Source: Cytophagales bacterium (lineage in GTDB: Bacteria > Bacteroidota > Bacteroidia > Cytophagales > Cyclobacteriaceae). From it: DNA of 64,000 bases. The position numbers and the translations under genes were made by a program. Of the stretch, positions 43,529-51,934 are shown piece by piece; position 1 is the stretch's first letter, and each line of letters begins with the position of its first letter. A model generated the notes under the pieces. The model had not been told where the DNA came from and searched no databases. It worked only from the letters and a program-made list of their open reading frames with translations. The stretch spans positions 1,488,001-1,552,000 of the forward strand of contig JAWPMT010000004.1 of NCBI GenBank assembly GCA_033344775.1, in the 5' to 3' direction.

Positions 43529-43553
43529 GCCGGCTGAAATGATTCAGGCCGGC
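43529..43553. terminator. Bidirectional terminator between convergent genes
   Basis: GCCGGCTGAA and TTCAGGCCGGC pair with a single bulged base around ATGA, giving a 10-bp GC-rich stem. It sits between the dehalogenase stop (43521) and the permease stop (43560), flanked by AATT-rich sequence on both sides. Confidence 0.7.
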
Positions 43554-43559
43554 AATTAA

Positions 43560-46100
43560 TTACTCATCCCTCAAGAAATTCACCGGATTCAGTCGATTGA
43601 TTCGGGACAGTTGGATCAGCATGACCAGTATGAATACCGCAGCACAACTCAAGACTCCTATTACGAACAAGTCCGCAGTTAAAGTGATCCGGTTGGCATA
43701 GCCCTCTAGCCATTGGTTCAACATGTAGAAGGCGGGAAACAATCCTCCAATTAATCCCAGGGCAAGCCATGGCAGAAAATTTCTGAAGAAGATATTGTAC
43801 AAAGCCGCAATGGAGGCTCCATTGATTTTGTGAATGGTCACTTCTTTGAGACGCTTCTCAATGTTGGTCCCCAAGACTCCAAGTAAACCTAGTGCAGCCA
43901 AAAATATCGCTAACCCAGAACCGATCAGACTCACCCTACTCACTTTAGCCTCCGAATCGTAAACCCGCTGATTGTAGTCACTCACCCAACTGTACTCCAG
44001 GCCATAAGGCGCATATATTCGTTCATACACCTCCTTCACTTGATCGGCGATGGTCACATCTGTCTGTGTGGTCTTCACGAAGAAATATTGAAAAGGATAG
44101 GCATCGGTCAGGTACATCACCAGGGGTTCCTGGTCGTATCTTGGAGACTGGAAATGATAATCCTCGACCACCCCCACAATCGTCGGGTCCTTTAACTCTC
44201 CATAACTAATTGGCAATACCTGACCTATCGGATCATCAAATCCCAGTTCTTTGGCCATGGTTTGGGTAATCAGCGCCGCACTGGTAAAATCCGTACTAAT
44301 TTCAGGATTCAGGTTTCTGCCCTGAACAATTTCCAGGTCCATCATTTCTACAAAATCGGGATCGATGTGCAGGTGGCGGGTACCAACTTGATCGTATTCG
44401 CCAGATAGCCGGGTACCATTATACCCTGAATTGAAGGAAACATATTCAACACCTGGCAACCTTAATAATTCTTCTTTGAGAATGTCAGCTTTCTCCTGGT
44501 TTTGGATTCTTCCAAAAAGTAGATTTTCGGAGTTATATCCTAAATCGAAATCGAGCAAATACCGAAGTTGTTGTTGGGTAGTGAATGTCACCAGTAGCAT
44601 GAATATGGAAAGCGCCGCCTGAAAGGAAAGAAACAATTTGCTCATGGGTCGACGATGCGCCATGAATTTGTAGCCGCGTAAGGCTTTCAGGACATTCATC
44701 CCGGAAAGGAATATCGCAGGAAAATTGCCGGATAGTAGGATCGCCACCACTGCTACTGACAGCATTCCCATGAGGTACTTTCCCGTAAACAAAGCACTGA
44801 CGGTGTATTGATGTTCAATGTAGCTAGAGAAGGGGCTCAATAGCAATAATTGAAGCACCCACGCCAATACAAATGCCAGCAAAACATTGAGACTCACTTC
44901 TACCAGAAACTGAGAGAAGATGATGGCACGATCCGCACCTATTGCCTTCCGAATCCCTACTTCCTTTACCCGCTTCAGGTAGTTGCCCACTGAGAAGTTG
45001 GCGAAGTTCAGCGTACTGATCAACAGACACAGTAGACTCGTTAATATCAAGACCAACAGCACGGCAGCATCCATGGTCCCGATCAGGCCATTGCCTGCAC
45101 GGAGATCAACATTCGTATGAATTTCAGTCAAGGGCTGTAGAAATACCTCGGATCTCATATCGCTCTCCTCCTCCGGGAGCAGTTCGGTCATTTGTTGCTC
45201 GATGAATTCCTGCGATGTACGTTTTTCCAACCGAACCAGCACATTCAGATTCACATCAAACCATTCCGTCAGCCGGCGCTCAGGAGTGAGGGTTCGATAA
45301 AAACTATTGGCAACCATTACCTGCGGCCTCAAAGAGCTATTTCGAGGAATGTCCTCATAAATAGCTACCACTTGGAAAGTGTGATTTTCTCCATTGAAAA
45401 TGAATTCAATCGTCTCGGGCTGATCCATTCTTTCATAAAATGAACGGGAGACAAATACATCCTTGGGTGCTCCAAATAGGGACACATCGCCAGAAAGGAA
45501 TTCGAAATCCAAAATGCGAAAGATATCCACATCCACATAGTGGCATACAAAATTCTGGGTCTCGCCTTTGTGTTTCAGAAGCGGATAGCCAGACTTCACC
45601 TGACTTGCAGCTACGATACCTGAAATCTGCTGCTTAAACTCCTCACCCATCACAAATGATGCTCCTCCAAAGGACCGGGTTTGACCCTTGTAAGTCATGT
45701 GCATTCCAATGCGATACGTTTGATCTGCGTGGGTATGGAACCGATCATAAGAATATTGATCAGAAACAAAAAGCCAGGTATACCCGGCCATGGTTATTCC
45801 TAGTGTTAGTCCCAGAATGTTGATAAAAGAATAGCGGCGGGTTTTCCAAAGGAATCGGAATCCCGTTTTGACGAAATTTTGAAAAAACATGAATTGACCT
45901 ATTTTGAGTTTGATAAATGTCCGATTAGCTAATCTCAAGCTGATCAGTAGCTCCCAGAAAAGAAATGTCCGCGCATAACCAATTCCTCTTTTACCCGACC
46001 GTATGAAGTAAGCCTCCTGCAAATCGCCGGAAACTTCTTCCTTAAGGTCCCCTTGAAGAAAGACCCCTAATATCTGATCGGTAATTTTAAAATTGGACAC
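43560..46100 (-). CDS. PadR-linked ABC transporter permease (FtsX type)
   Basis: A 846-residue permease. The first ~60 residues match the prefix domain of PadR-linked Bacteroidota permeases (LQGDLKEEVSGDLQEAYFIR); TM1 lies near residue 90 (FINILGLTLGITMAGYTWLF), followed by two periplasmic MacB_PCD domains and two FtsX blocks (KRVKEVGIRKAIGADRA; EKRLKEVTIHKINGASIAAL). The second coupling motif reads HKINGAS, a degenerate GxxKxLGA. The GTG at 46100 gives 14 bp of overlap with padR; the ATG at 46148 or 46160 would overlap by more than 60 bp. No ATPase gene adjoins. Confidence 0.85.
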   Translation of the reverse strand: MSNFKITDQILGVFLQGDLKEEVSGDLQEAYFIRSGKRGIGYARTFLFWELLISLRLANRTFIKLKIGQFMFFQNFVKTGFRFLWKTRRYSFINILGLTLGITMAGYTWLFVSDQYSYDRFHTHADQTYRIGMHMTYKGQTRSFGGASFVMGEEFKQQISGIVAASQVKSGYPLLKHKGETQNFVCHYVDVDIFRILDFEFLSGDVSLFGAPKDVFVSRSFYERMDQPETIEFIFNGENHTFQVVAIYEDIPRNSSLRPQVMVANSFYRTLTPERRLTEWFDVNLNVLVRLEKRTSQEFIEQQMTELLPEEESDMRSEVFLQPLTEIHTNVDLRAGNGLIGTMDAAVLLVLILTSLLCLLISTLNFANFSVGNYLKRVKEVGIRKAIGADRAIIFSQFLVEVSLNVLLAFVLAWVLQLLLLSPFSSYIEHQYTVSALFTGKYLMGMLSVAVVAILLSGNFPAIFLSGMNVLKALRGYKFMAHRRPMSKLFLSFQAALSIFMLLVTFTTQQQLRYLLDFDLGYNSENLLFGRIQNQEKADILKEELLRLPGVEYVSFNSGYNGTRLSGEYDQVGTRHLHIDPDFVEMMDLEIVQGRNLNPEISTDFTSAALITQTMAKELGFDDPIGQVLPISYGELKDPTIVGVVEDYHFQSPRYDQEPLVMYLTDAYPFQYFFVKTTQTDVTIADQVKEVYERIYAPYGLEYSWVSDYNQRVYDSEAKVSRVSLIGSGLAIFLAALGLLGVLGTNIEKRLKEVTIHKINGASIAALYNIFFRNFLPWLALGLIGGLFPAFYMLNQWLEGYANRITLTADLFVIGVLSCAAVFILVMLIQLSRINRLNPVNFLRDE

Positions 46101-46425
46101 CAGAAATGATTTCGAATTGCGGTTTCGCTGCACCTGACCAAAGTGCATTCTTCTTCTCATGGGCTTCTTTGATGATGTTGTATCCTACGGAAGTTGCCCA
46201 GTATAAACGCTTGCGTTTGCCACCACGCTCCGAAGAAGGCTGACCGAATTCTGACTTAACCCAACCTTTTTTCTCCATGCGTTTTAGCACCACATGAATG
46301 GCCGGAAGAGAAATGGTCTTCTTCAGGGCGTCTTCATATTGTTCGGCAATCTCTACGCCATGGATCTTTTCGTTATTGAGCAGGATCAGGAGAATAACTT
46401 CTTCTAAACCACCGATAGATTCCAT
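46087..46425 (-). CDS. PadR-family transcriptional regulator
   Basis: A 112-residue winged-helix regulator: LEEVILLILLNNEKIHGVEI (helix 1-2), AIHVVLKRMEKKGWVKSEFG (recognition helix), GGKRKRLYWATSVGYNIIKE (wing and the start of the dimerisation helix). PadR regulators are generally repressors that respond to small molecules. It controls the co-transcribed permease, which overlaps its 3' end, and probably itself through the direct repeat at 46428-46478. Confidence 0.9.
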   Translation of the reverse strand: MESIGGLEEVILLILLNNEKIHGVEIAEQYEDALKKTISLPAIHVVLKRMEKKGWVKSEFGQPSSERGGKRKRLYWATSVGYNIIKEAHEKKNALWSGAAKPQFEIISGVQF

Positions 46426-46427
46426 AT

Positions 46428-46478
46428 TATTAACAATCGTTTAAATAACAGACGCAATAATATTAATAAATGTTTAAA
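46428..46478. promoter_or_regulatory. Direct repeat at the padR promoter
   Basis: TATTAACAATCGTTTAAA (46428-46445) and TATTAATAAATGTTTAAA (46461-46478) match at 15 of 18 positions, start to start 33 bp (about three helical turns). The first copy lies 2 nt before the padR ATG. Candidate PadR operators, but the region is very AT-rich, which weakens the case. Confidence 0.35.
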
Positions 46479-46509
46479 AAATATAATCTATAAAAATCTA
46501 ACCAGAAGA

Positions 46510-47559
46510 TCAATGGCTGTTTCGGACCCTTTTTTTAGGTGCCACGTCGTATAGCATTTGCCATTCACCGATTTGAAATGCCCAAAGGTCCCCGAAAACC
46601 TTTTTGCCATCATGTCCACCATACATCAGTACCCGACTCTCCCTGGCATCATAGACCATCGCATGATGATTTCGTGGCAGGGGATTTTGATTGGACTCGT
46701 ATGGCTCCCAGGCATTCCCCGAAAAAAGCAAAGTACTATTGACACGTGAATCTCCATTGTAGCCACCAAAACGAATGATTCTTGAAGAAACCGAATCGTA
46801 AGCCATAGCGGCGTTGAATACTCCGATAGGTTGTTCTATCGTTAATTTCTCCCACCTGTTGTTATTCCAAACCCATGTTTCTCCGGTTCCCGGACCATAT
46901 TGACGATCAATTGTACTTCCTCCAAAAAGCAGCAACTGCTTACGAGAAGGCTCATAGACCATAGGAGCCCCGTGTCTGGCTGTTGGTCCCTTGGCCTTTA
47001 CCCGATGCCAGTTGTCTTCATAGTACTCCCAGGTGTCCGAGAGCTTGATGTATTTTTTTCCTTCGATAGTATACCCGGCGAACAAAACCAGCCTCTGACG
47101 TTGAACATCATAGGCCATGGACATCTCTGCACGTGGTGAAGGTTGGCTTTCAGGAAAAAGCTGCCTCCAAGCCCCATCTTTAAATTGCCAGGTATCATTC
47201 AACAGGTTGTCCAGGCTGGTCTCTTTTCCAAAAAGCACCTTGCTTCCACCGAAAAGCACCAGTCGATCATTCTGAGGGTCATAAACCAATCCTGCAAAAG
47301 TCCGGGCTGGTGGTACTTCCGCCGTAATCACATCCTCCCACTGATGGCCATTTAGCCTTTGCAAATCAGCGATGACCTCCTTCTCTGTTGCTCCCCCAAA
47401 TAGATATACCATCGATTCACCTTCATGGTATACCAGGCTATGTGCATTTCTTACTTGCCCTACGGTTTCCTGACAAACGAAGAATGCTACCCAAACAAGC
47501 AATGGATTGACTATGCTCCCGTACTGCCTGACCCTGTCAAAAATCACTCTATCCGCCAT
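46510..47559 (-). CDS. Exported Kelch-repeat protein
   Basis: A 349-residue protein with a hydrophobic export segment (PLLVWVAFFVCQETVGQ, about 19-35) and six Kelch-like blades, each carrying the pattern AHSLVYHEGESMVYLFGGAT or LVYDPQNDRLVLFGG and ending in W-(F)-x-D/N-x-x-W (NDTWQFKDGAWRQL). It predicts a six-blade propeller. It is a paralog of the protein at 55236-56201. Its start lies 16 bp inside the WD40 gene, so it is the last gene of the NHL-WD40-Kelch transcript. Confidence 0.85.
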   Translation of the reverse strand: MADRVIFDRVRQYGSIVNPLLVWVAFFVCQETVGQVRNAHSLVYHEGESMVYLFGGATEKEVIADLQRLNGHQWEDVITAEVPPARTFAGLVYDPQNDRLVLFGGSKVLFGKETSLDNLLNDTWQFKDGAWRQLFPESQPSPRAEMSMAYDVQRQRLVLFAGYTIEGKKYIKLSDTWEYYEDNWHRVKAKGPTARHGAPMVYEPSRKQLLLFGGSTIDRQYGPGTGETWVWNNNRWEKLTIEQPIGVFNAAMAYDSVSSRIIRFGGYNGDSRVNSTLLFSGNAWEPYESNQNPLPRNHHAMVYDARESRVLMYGGHDGKKVFGDLWAFQIGEWQMLYDVAPKKRVRNSH

Positions 47560-48443
47560 ATTTTCGCTTTTCTGTCCCCACCCGAAGAAACCAAAAATCC
47601 CTTCGAGACTGCCAGTCCACTGACATAATTTTCATGCGCCTCAAAAGTTGATTGCAATTGGCCGTCTAACGTCCATTGCTTGATTTGACCATCTGTACCG
47701 CAGGAAATGAAACGATCTTCATCCAAAAATGCTAAACCCGTAATCATTGACTCGTGCCCTTCCGACAAAGTCACCTTTCCATTGTCAAGTTGGACCATAG
47801 CCAGGTTTCCGTTTTTCAGACCAAGTACGATCCGATTGCTTTTACCGTGTATCAACAAACGTCTTACTCCGGAATCAAAAGAAGCAACCACCTGATTCGC
47901 TTTGCCCCAGGACCTCAAATCCCCATCATCACTCCCCGAATAAAAAGTATCTGAATTTGATTGATAGACTAGCGCATTTACCTGGCCGGTATGCCCCTTC
48001 AAACTGAGCTTCACCTCACCTGTTCTACTCCAGATGATCACCGAATGATCCCGGCTGATGGTTGCCAAAAAATCGGAGGTATTCCAAACATTGACGACAG
48101 CTTCTTCATGACCTTCCAAGATGACTTGAGGTTCTCCCTTCAAGTTCCACAAAATGGCACGATGGTCATAGCTCCCGGTTAGGATCGAAGCGGTTGCTTC
48201 ATGATAGTCAATGGATGAAACCGAGGTGAAATGCCCTTCCAAGGGCAAAACCAAATCTGTATTTGGGTCCCAAATTCGTCCTAAGGAATCTTTTCCCGCA
48301 GTTAAGACAAGAAAGGGAGCTTCCTGCGCAATATCTACGTCATACACCGTATTGGGATGATCCAGCACTTTCCATAAGTCTTGCGACTTTGAGGAATAAA
48401 CAGACCAGAACAGCATTGAGGTCAATAAAATCTTTCTGAACAT
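47544..48443 (-). CDS. Exported WD40-repeat protein
   Basis: A 299-residue exported protein (signal ends VYSSKSQD) made of about seven WD40 repeats ending mostly in W or R: VLTAGKDSLGRIWDPNT, SILTGSYDHRAILWNLKG, LATISRDHSVIIWSRTG, TFYSGSDDGDLRSWGKA and FISCGTDGQIKQWTLDG. A seven-blade propeller for protein-protein interaction. It starts 32 bp after the NHL lipoprotein stop and overlaps the Kelch gene by 16 bp. ATG 48443 is used; a GTG one codon before is in frame. Confidence 0.9.
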   Translation of the reverse strand: MFRKILLTSMLFWSVYSSKSQDLWKVLDHPNTVYDVDIAQEAPFLVLTAGKDSLGRIWDPNTDLVLPLEGHFTSVSSIDYHEATASILTGSYDHRAILWNLKGEPQVILEGHEEAVVNVWNTSDFLATISRDHSVIIWSRTGEVKLSLKGHTGQVNALVYQSNSDTFYSGSDDGDLRSWGKANQVVASFDSGVRRLLIHGKSNRIVLGLKNGNLAMVQLDNGKVTLSEGHESMITGLAFLDEDRFISCGTDGQIKQWTLDGQLQSTFEAHENYVSGLAVSKGFLVSSGGDRKAKIWRIE

Positions 48444-48475
48444 CACTTGGTGGTTTCTTATTTATCAATAACAAT

Positions 48476-49765
48476 TCATTCTACTAATTCAATTACCCGG
48501 ATGATCGACGGACTAATAACTGCCTGATCTGAATTGGAACCATCCACATCGTTCACGTAGAGATATCTACCATCGGGGCTAAAAGCGATATCATTAGGCA
48601 ACGAAAAGCTGGCTTGCGTAAGCGGGCCATCTACAATGCCGCGGTTGCCATTTCCAGCCAAGAGCCTTACGGATCCCGTTAAAGAAACCCGATGGATTTG
48701 ATGAAGTCCCCTGGAAACAACGTAGATCGAATTTCCGTGAATTAATAAATGACCATTATTACCTCCTGGCATAGTAGCGAAATCTGACACCTCGCCCTCA
48801 GGAGTGATCTTTACAATTGTCGGACTACCAAAACTTGCGATGTACAGATTGCCGTCTCTATCAATATCAATCCCATTTGGGCAATTGAAAAGTGAACTTG
48901 AAGCAAATGCCGATACATTGCCCTCCATATCTACCTGACTAATGGTGTTGTTACCGCAATTGCAGACGTAGAGTAATGAGTCCCCGTCAAAGGCAATGCC
49001 TACAGGATTACTAAAACCTGTGGCAAATAGGGAAACTTCACCCGCAGGAGTTATTTTACTGACGGTATTTCCAGCAATATTGGATTGATACAGATTGCCT
49101 ACCTGGTCAAAATCATTGCCAGAGGCTCCGTTTAATCCAGACGCAAAATTAGAAACTTGTCCATCTGGGGTAATTTTCAAAACGTTGGAGCCATTGGCTT
49201 GATTGGTGGCCCGGCCAAAATCTGCCACATAGATGTTTCCCTGACGATCAGTGTCCATACCTCCTGTGCCTTCATTCAATGTACCCGTCAATGTTCTAAC
49301 AACATTTTTTCGTTGCAGCGTAAAGGCGGAAGACGGTTCGGAAAGCACACCTGCATCATCTGCTATGCCGACAGAAAGCACGAAAATCACGTAGGAAACA
49401 TTTTCTGAAATTGCCTCCTCCTGTACATCTTGTTGATCCATTTCAAACCTTATTCCCTGACTGGTTGCACTGGTTCCCAGGGACAAGAAAGCATTGCTGT
49501 TCAATGCAGCGATCGAATCAAAACTTGATTGCAGCTCCGTTGGAACGATCAATATCCGCAAAGATTCGATTAGGGAAAGATCCCTTGGTTTTCGAAAAGA
49601 AACGCTGATATCACGGGCATCTGCAAAGTTCGCAACATCTTTCACGGTAATATCCGTTACCGGCATGAGGACTGGACCTTCTCCTAATGGAGGCTCATCA
49701 CTACTGCAGGAAGTAAGAAACAGAAGAATTGAACAACAAAAAAGCAGAAAAAAATTAAATCTCAT
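48476..49765 (-). CDS. NHL-repeat lipoprotein
   Basis: A 429-residue lipoprotein (lipobox LLFLTSC, C20, then SSDEPP). Residues ~30-140 form a beta-sandwich-like domain (PVTDITVKDVANFADARDIS). Residues ~145-425 hold NHL/SMP-30-like blades: GGMDTDRQGNIYVADFGRA, GNDFDQVGNLYQSNIAG, GIAFDGDSLLYVCNCGNN, GIDIDRDGNLYIASFGS, DIAFSPDGRYLYVNDVD. A six-blade surface propeller. It begins the NHL-WD40-Kelch operon, and the shared 16-bp box is 53 nt upstream of its ATG. Confidence 0.88.
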   Translation of the reverse strand: MRFNFFLLFCCSILLFLTSCSSDEPPLGEGPVLMPVTDITVKDVANFADARDISVSFRKPRDLSLIESLRILIVPTELQSSFDSIAALNSNAFLSLGTSATSQGIRFEMDQQDVQEEAISENVSYVIFVLSVGIADDAGVLSEPSSAFTLQRKNVVRTLTGTLNEGTGGMDTDRQGNIYVADFGRATNQANGSNVLKITPDGQVSNFASGLNGASGNDFDQVGNLYQSNIAGNTVSKITPAGEVSLFATGFSNPVGIAFDGDSLLYVCNCGNNTISQVDMEGNVSAFASSSLFNCPNGIDIDRDGNLYIASFGSPTIVKITPEGEVSDFATMPGGNNGHLLIHGNSIYVVSRGLHQIHRVSLTGSVRLLAGNGNRGIVDGPLTQASFSLPNDIAFSPDGRYLYVNDVDGSNSDQAVISPSIIRVIELVE

Positions 49766-49818
49766 TGGGATACTTGCTTATTACTTAGCACCAATATCAT
49801 GAGATGAAATGAAGAACA

Positions 49819-49834
49819 CTTTGTCAGAAATTGC
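49819..49834 (-). promoter_or_regulatory. Shared 16-bp box, copy a (NHL-WD40-Kelch operon)
   Basis: GCAATTTCTGACAAAG on the minus strand, 53 nt before the ATG at 49765. Three other copies head neighbouring units (51871, 56872, 57960). Consensus GCAAT-WW-YTGACAAAR. Confidence 0.7.
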
Positions 49835-49859
49835 GGAGTTACCAATTCACTTTATGTTG

Positions 49860-50657
49860 TCAATTGCGATGCAGTTCCCGGTACTCGGAAGGAGTGAACC
49901 CAGTCGTCTTCTTGAATAACTTACTGAAGGTATGAGCATCGCCCAAATGATAAATCACAGCAATTTGCATAAGTGTCTTACCACTGAGTAACTCACGCTT
50001 GGTGGCTTCAATCTTGTTGAGTTGATAAAACTTGTAGGGTGTGATCCCAAAAACTTCTTTGAATCGCCTGATCAATTCATATTTTGACAAACAAGCGTTT
50101 TCTGCTAATTGAGCGAGGCTCAACATGGATTTTGGATTTCGCTCGATCGTACTTTTGACTAGCAGCAGTTTTTTGAGAATGTCCAACCTGGCTCCGGCAG
50201 TCTTCAGAGACAACATATCAAGATGATCATGTGCCTGGGTCAGATAGTTTGTCAAGTGTTGATGAATGTAGGTTATCGAATCCAGGGATTCTCCAATCAT
50301 CCTGCTTTTCGTAGATTCAATGTATTTGATCAGGCCAGTATCCAAAATGGGAAAAGTGTTCAGATGATGACCTAATGACATATCCTTATTCAAGAAGATA
50401 GAATACCCTTCGGAAGCCTCAGACACGGTGGTGAGCACCTCCACTCCTTCATTGACAAACAGGTAATTCCCTGATCGCACACTTATCTCCTTTCCATCGA
50501 TGAGATAAGAAATTCTACCTTTTTGTACATACTTGATCGATGCAGGTGCTTTGTATTCAAAACGCGTGAATTGCCGATGATTAAAAATAAGCATACCGCT
50601 TTCAACCCGATTGAAATCCATCGACTCAATATTGAGATCAGTAATGTACTTTACCAT
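49860..50657 (-). CDS. AraC-family regulator with cupin-like N-domain
   Basis: A 265-residue soluble AraC regulator resembling the ExsA-like group: a cupin-type N-domain (FNHRQFTRFEYKAPASIKYV; ISYLIDGKEISVRSGNYLFV) and a C-terminal double helix-turn-helix (LSLAQLAENACLSKYELIRR; LMQIAVIYHLGDAHTFSKLF; TGFTPSEYRELH). ATG 50657 is used; the frame opens to a TTG ten codons upstream. It lies centrally in the 46.5-57.9 kb locus and is a good candidate to read the shared 16-bp box (inference). Confidence 0.85.
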   Translation of the reverse strand: MVKYITDLNIESMDFNRVESGMLIFNHRQFTRFEYKAPASIKYVQKGRISYLIDGKEISVRSGNYLFVNEGVEVLTTVSEASEGYSIFLNKDMSLGHHLNTFPILDTGLIKYIESTKSRMIGESLDSITYIHQHLTNYLTQAHDHLDMLSLKTAGARLDILKKLLLVKSTIERNPKSMLSLAQLAENACLSKYELIRRFKEVFGITPYKFYQLNKIEATKRELLSGKTLMQIAVIYHLGDAHTFSKLFKKTTGFTPSEYRELHRN

Positions 50658-50752
50658 GAGATGTCCCTTGTCTCCGGTGAATCTCAATAAGTAATGTCTC
50701 GCAAAATAGCTTTGAAACGCATTCTGCAGAAAATGGAACTTAATTCCGACCC

Positions 50753-51847
50753 CTAATTGGTCAGCCTATTGAAGTAGTTGGCAGGTGTCTCTCCCGTAAA
50801 TTCCTTGAAGCTTCTATAAAAAGAGGTCTTGCTCTTGAAGCCGACATCTCTTGCAAGCCCCTCTATCGAAAAAGGTTGATTGCTTTTATTAAGAAATCGC
50901 CGTTCCATCTCCTTGATCCGAAGGATATTGATCAATTGCGGGACGGTCACTTGCATCTCCTGATTGATCAGGGTAGTAAGTTTTCTTCCTGATATCTTCA
51001 ACTTTTTCGAAAGTTCTGTTACCCCCAAATCCGGCTGCAAATAAAGTTGCATCAAGGTGATCTGCTCTACCATTTCTTTTAAGGAGACAGAATAGGCCTC
51101 CCAATTAAACCTATCCTGCCAGATCCTGATACTTCTGACGGGATACTTCAGCGCTTCGGGTTTATAGATGACATAGAACAACCAACCGTAAATAAAGATG
51201 AGAAAAAAGTTGGTCTTCCAGATATCAAGGGATTTCAGGTAAATTCCCGACATCTCATAAACTCCGATAAATAGCCACACCACCACAAAATAACTGAAGA
51301 AAAGAATGGCCAGAGCTTTTAACCAATGACTCAGACGTAGCCACAATTCTACACCATGAAAGAGGTATCTCTTCGAAAGAAGTGCATACACCCAAACCAT
51401 ATATCCAGCAATCTGAGCGGAGAAAATGAATTTACCATAGTGTGCTTCAGGTTGCTCCTGATGAGATAGCAAAGAATTCTCCCGAACTTCCAGGTCGATC
51501 ACAAACTGGTTATCCACCAAATTCATGAGAATAACAGGAACGAAGTGTATCAGATCAATCCATTTAAAAGTCACTCCTGTCGTTTGATACCTGATCCAGA
51601 TGAAAATGACGGGAATGAAAAGAAACCAGGTAAATGTGAAAATAAAAGTAAACTGCGGATAGGTGATGAAGAAATCTGGTGTCCAACGACCAAATTCATC
51701 AAAAAACATAAAGGTTAGTAGTAAAAGGAGGGTCCCCAGGTAAGCATTGTTCTTATCACGCTTTACCCTGAGGAAGGCAAGAATGCTGAAAGTGAGTGCA
51801 TTCAGCGTAGATACAAAGAAGATCAAACTATGTAGTGATAGGCTCAT
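50753..51847 (-). CDS. AraC-family regulator with membrane N-terminus
   Basis: A 364-residue regulator: seven membrane helices (residues ~5-235), linker, then an AraC DNA-binding domain (~265-364: LGVTELSKKLKISGRKLTTL; IEGLARDVGFKSKTSFYRSF; TGETPANYFNRLT). ATG 51847 begins the membrane part; a TTG nine codons upstream is in frame. It is divergent from the TIG/gluzincin gene at 51935, and copy b of the 16-bp box lies between them, 23 nt from its own start. Confidence 0.87.
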   Translation of the reverse strand: MSLSLHSLIFFVSTLNALTFSILAFLRVKRDKNNAYLGTLLLLLTFMFFDEFGRWTPDFFITYPQFTFIFTFTWFLFIPVIFIWIRYQTTGVTFKWIDLIHFVPVILMNLVDNQFVIDLEVRENSLLSHQEQPEAHYGKFIFSAQIAGYMVWVYALLSKRYLFHGVELWLRLSHWLKALAILFFSYFVVVWLFIGVYEMSGIYLKSLDIWKTNFFLIFIYGWLFYVIYKPEALKYPVRSIRIWQDRFNWEAYSVSLKEMVEQITLMQLYLQPDLGVTELSKKLKISGRKLTTLINQEMQVTVPQLINILRIKEMERRFLNKSNQPFSIEGLARDVGFKSKTSFYRSFKEFTGETPANYFNRLTN

Positions 51848-51870
51848 TTTCTGGTTATCCAACTTATTCT

Positions 51871-51920
51871 GCAATATCTGACAAAAAGGAAAGGGTGCAT
51901 CCGGCAGATATTTGACAAAA
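51871..51920 (+). promoter_or_regulatory. Shared 16-bp box, copy b, with degenerate second copy
   Basis: GCAATATCTGACAAAA (51871-51886) is 48 nt before the ATG at 51935. A second, imperfect version (GCAGATATTTGACAAAA, 51904-51920, one base longer) follows 33 bp downstream, 14 nt before the ATG. The pair lies in the divergent spacer with the AraC gene at 50753-51847. Confidence 0.7.
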
Positions 51921-51934
51921 CTGGAACAATTGAC

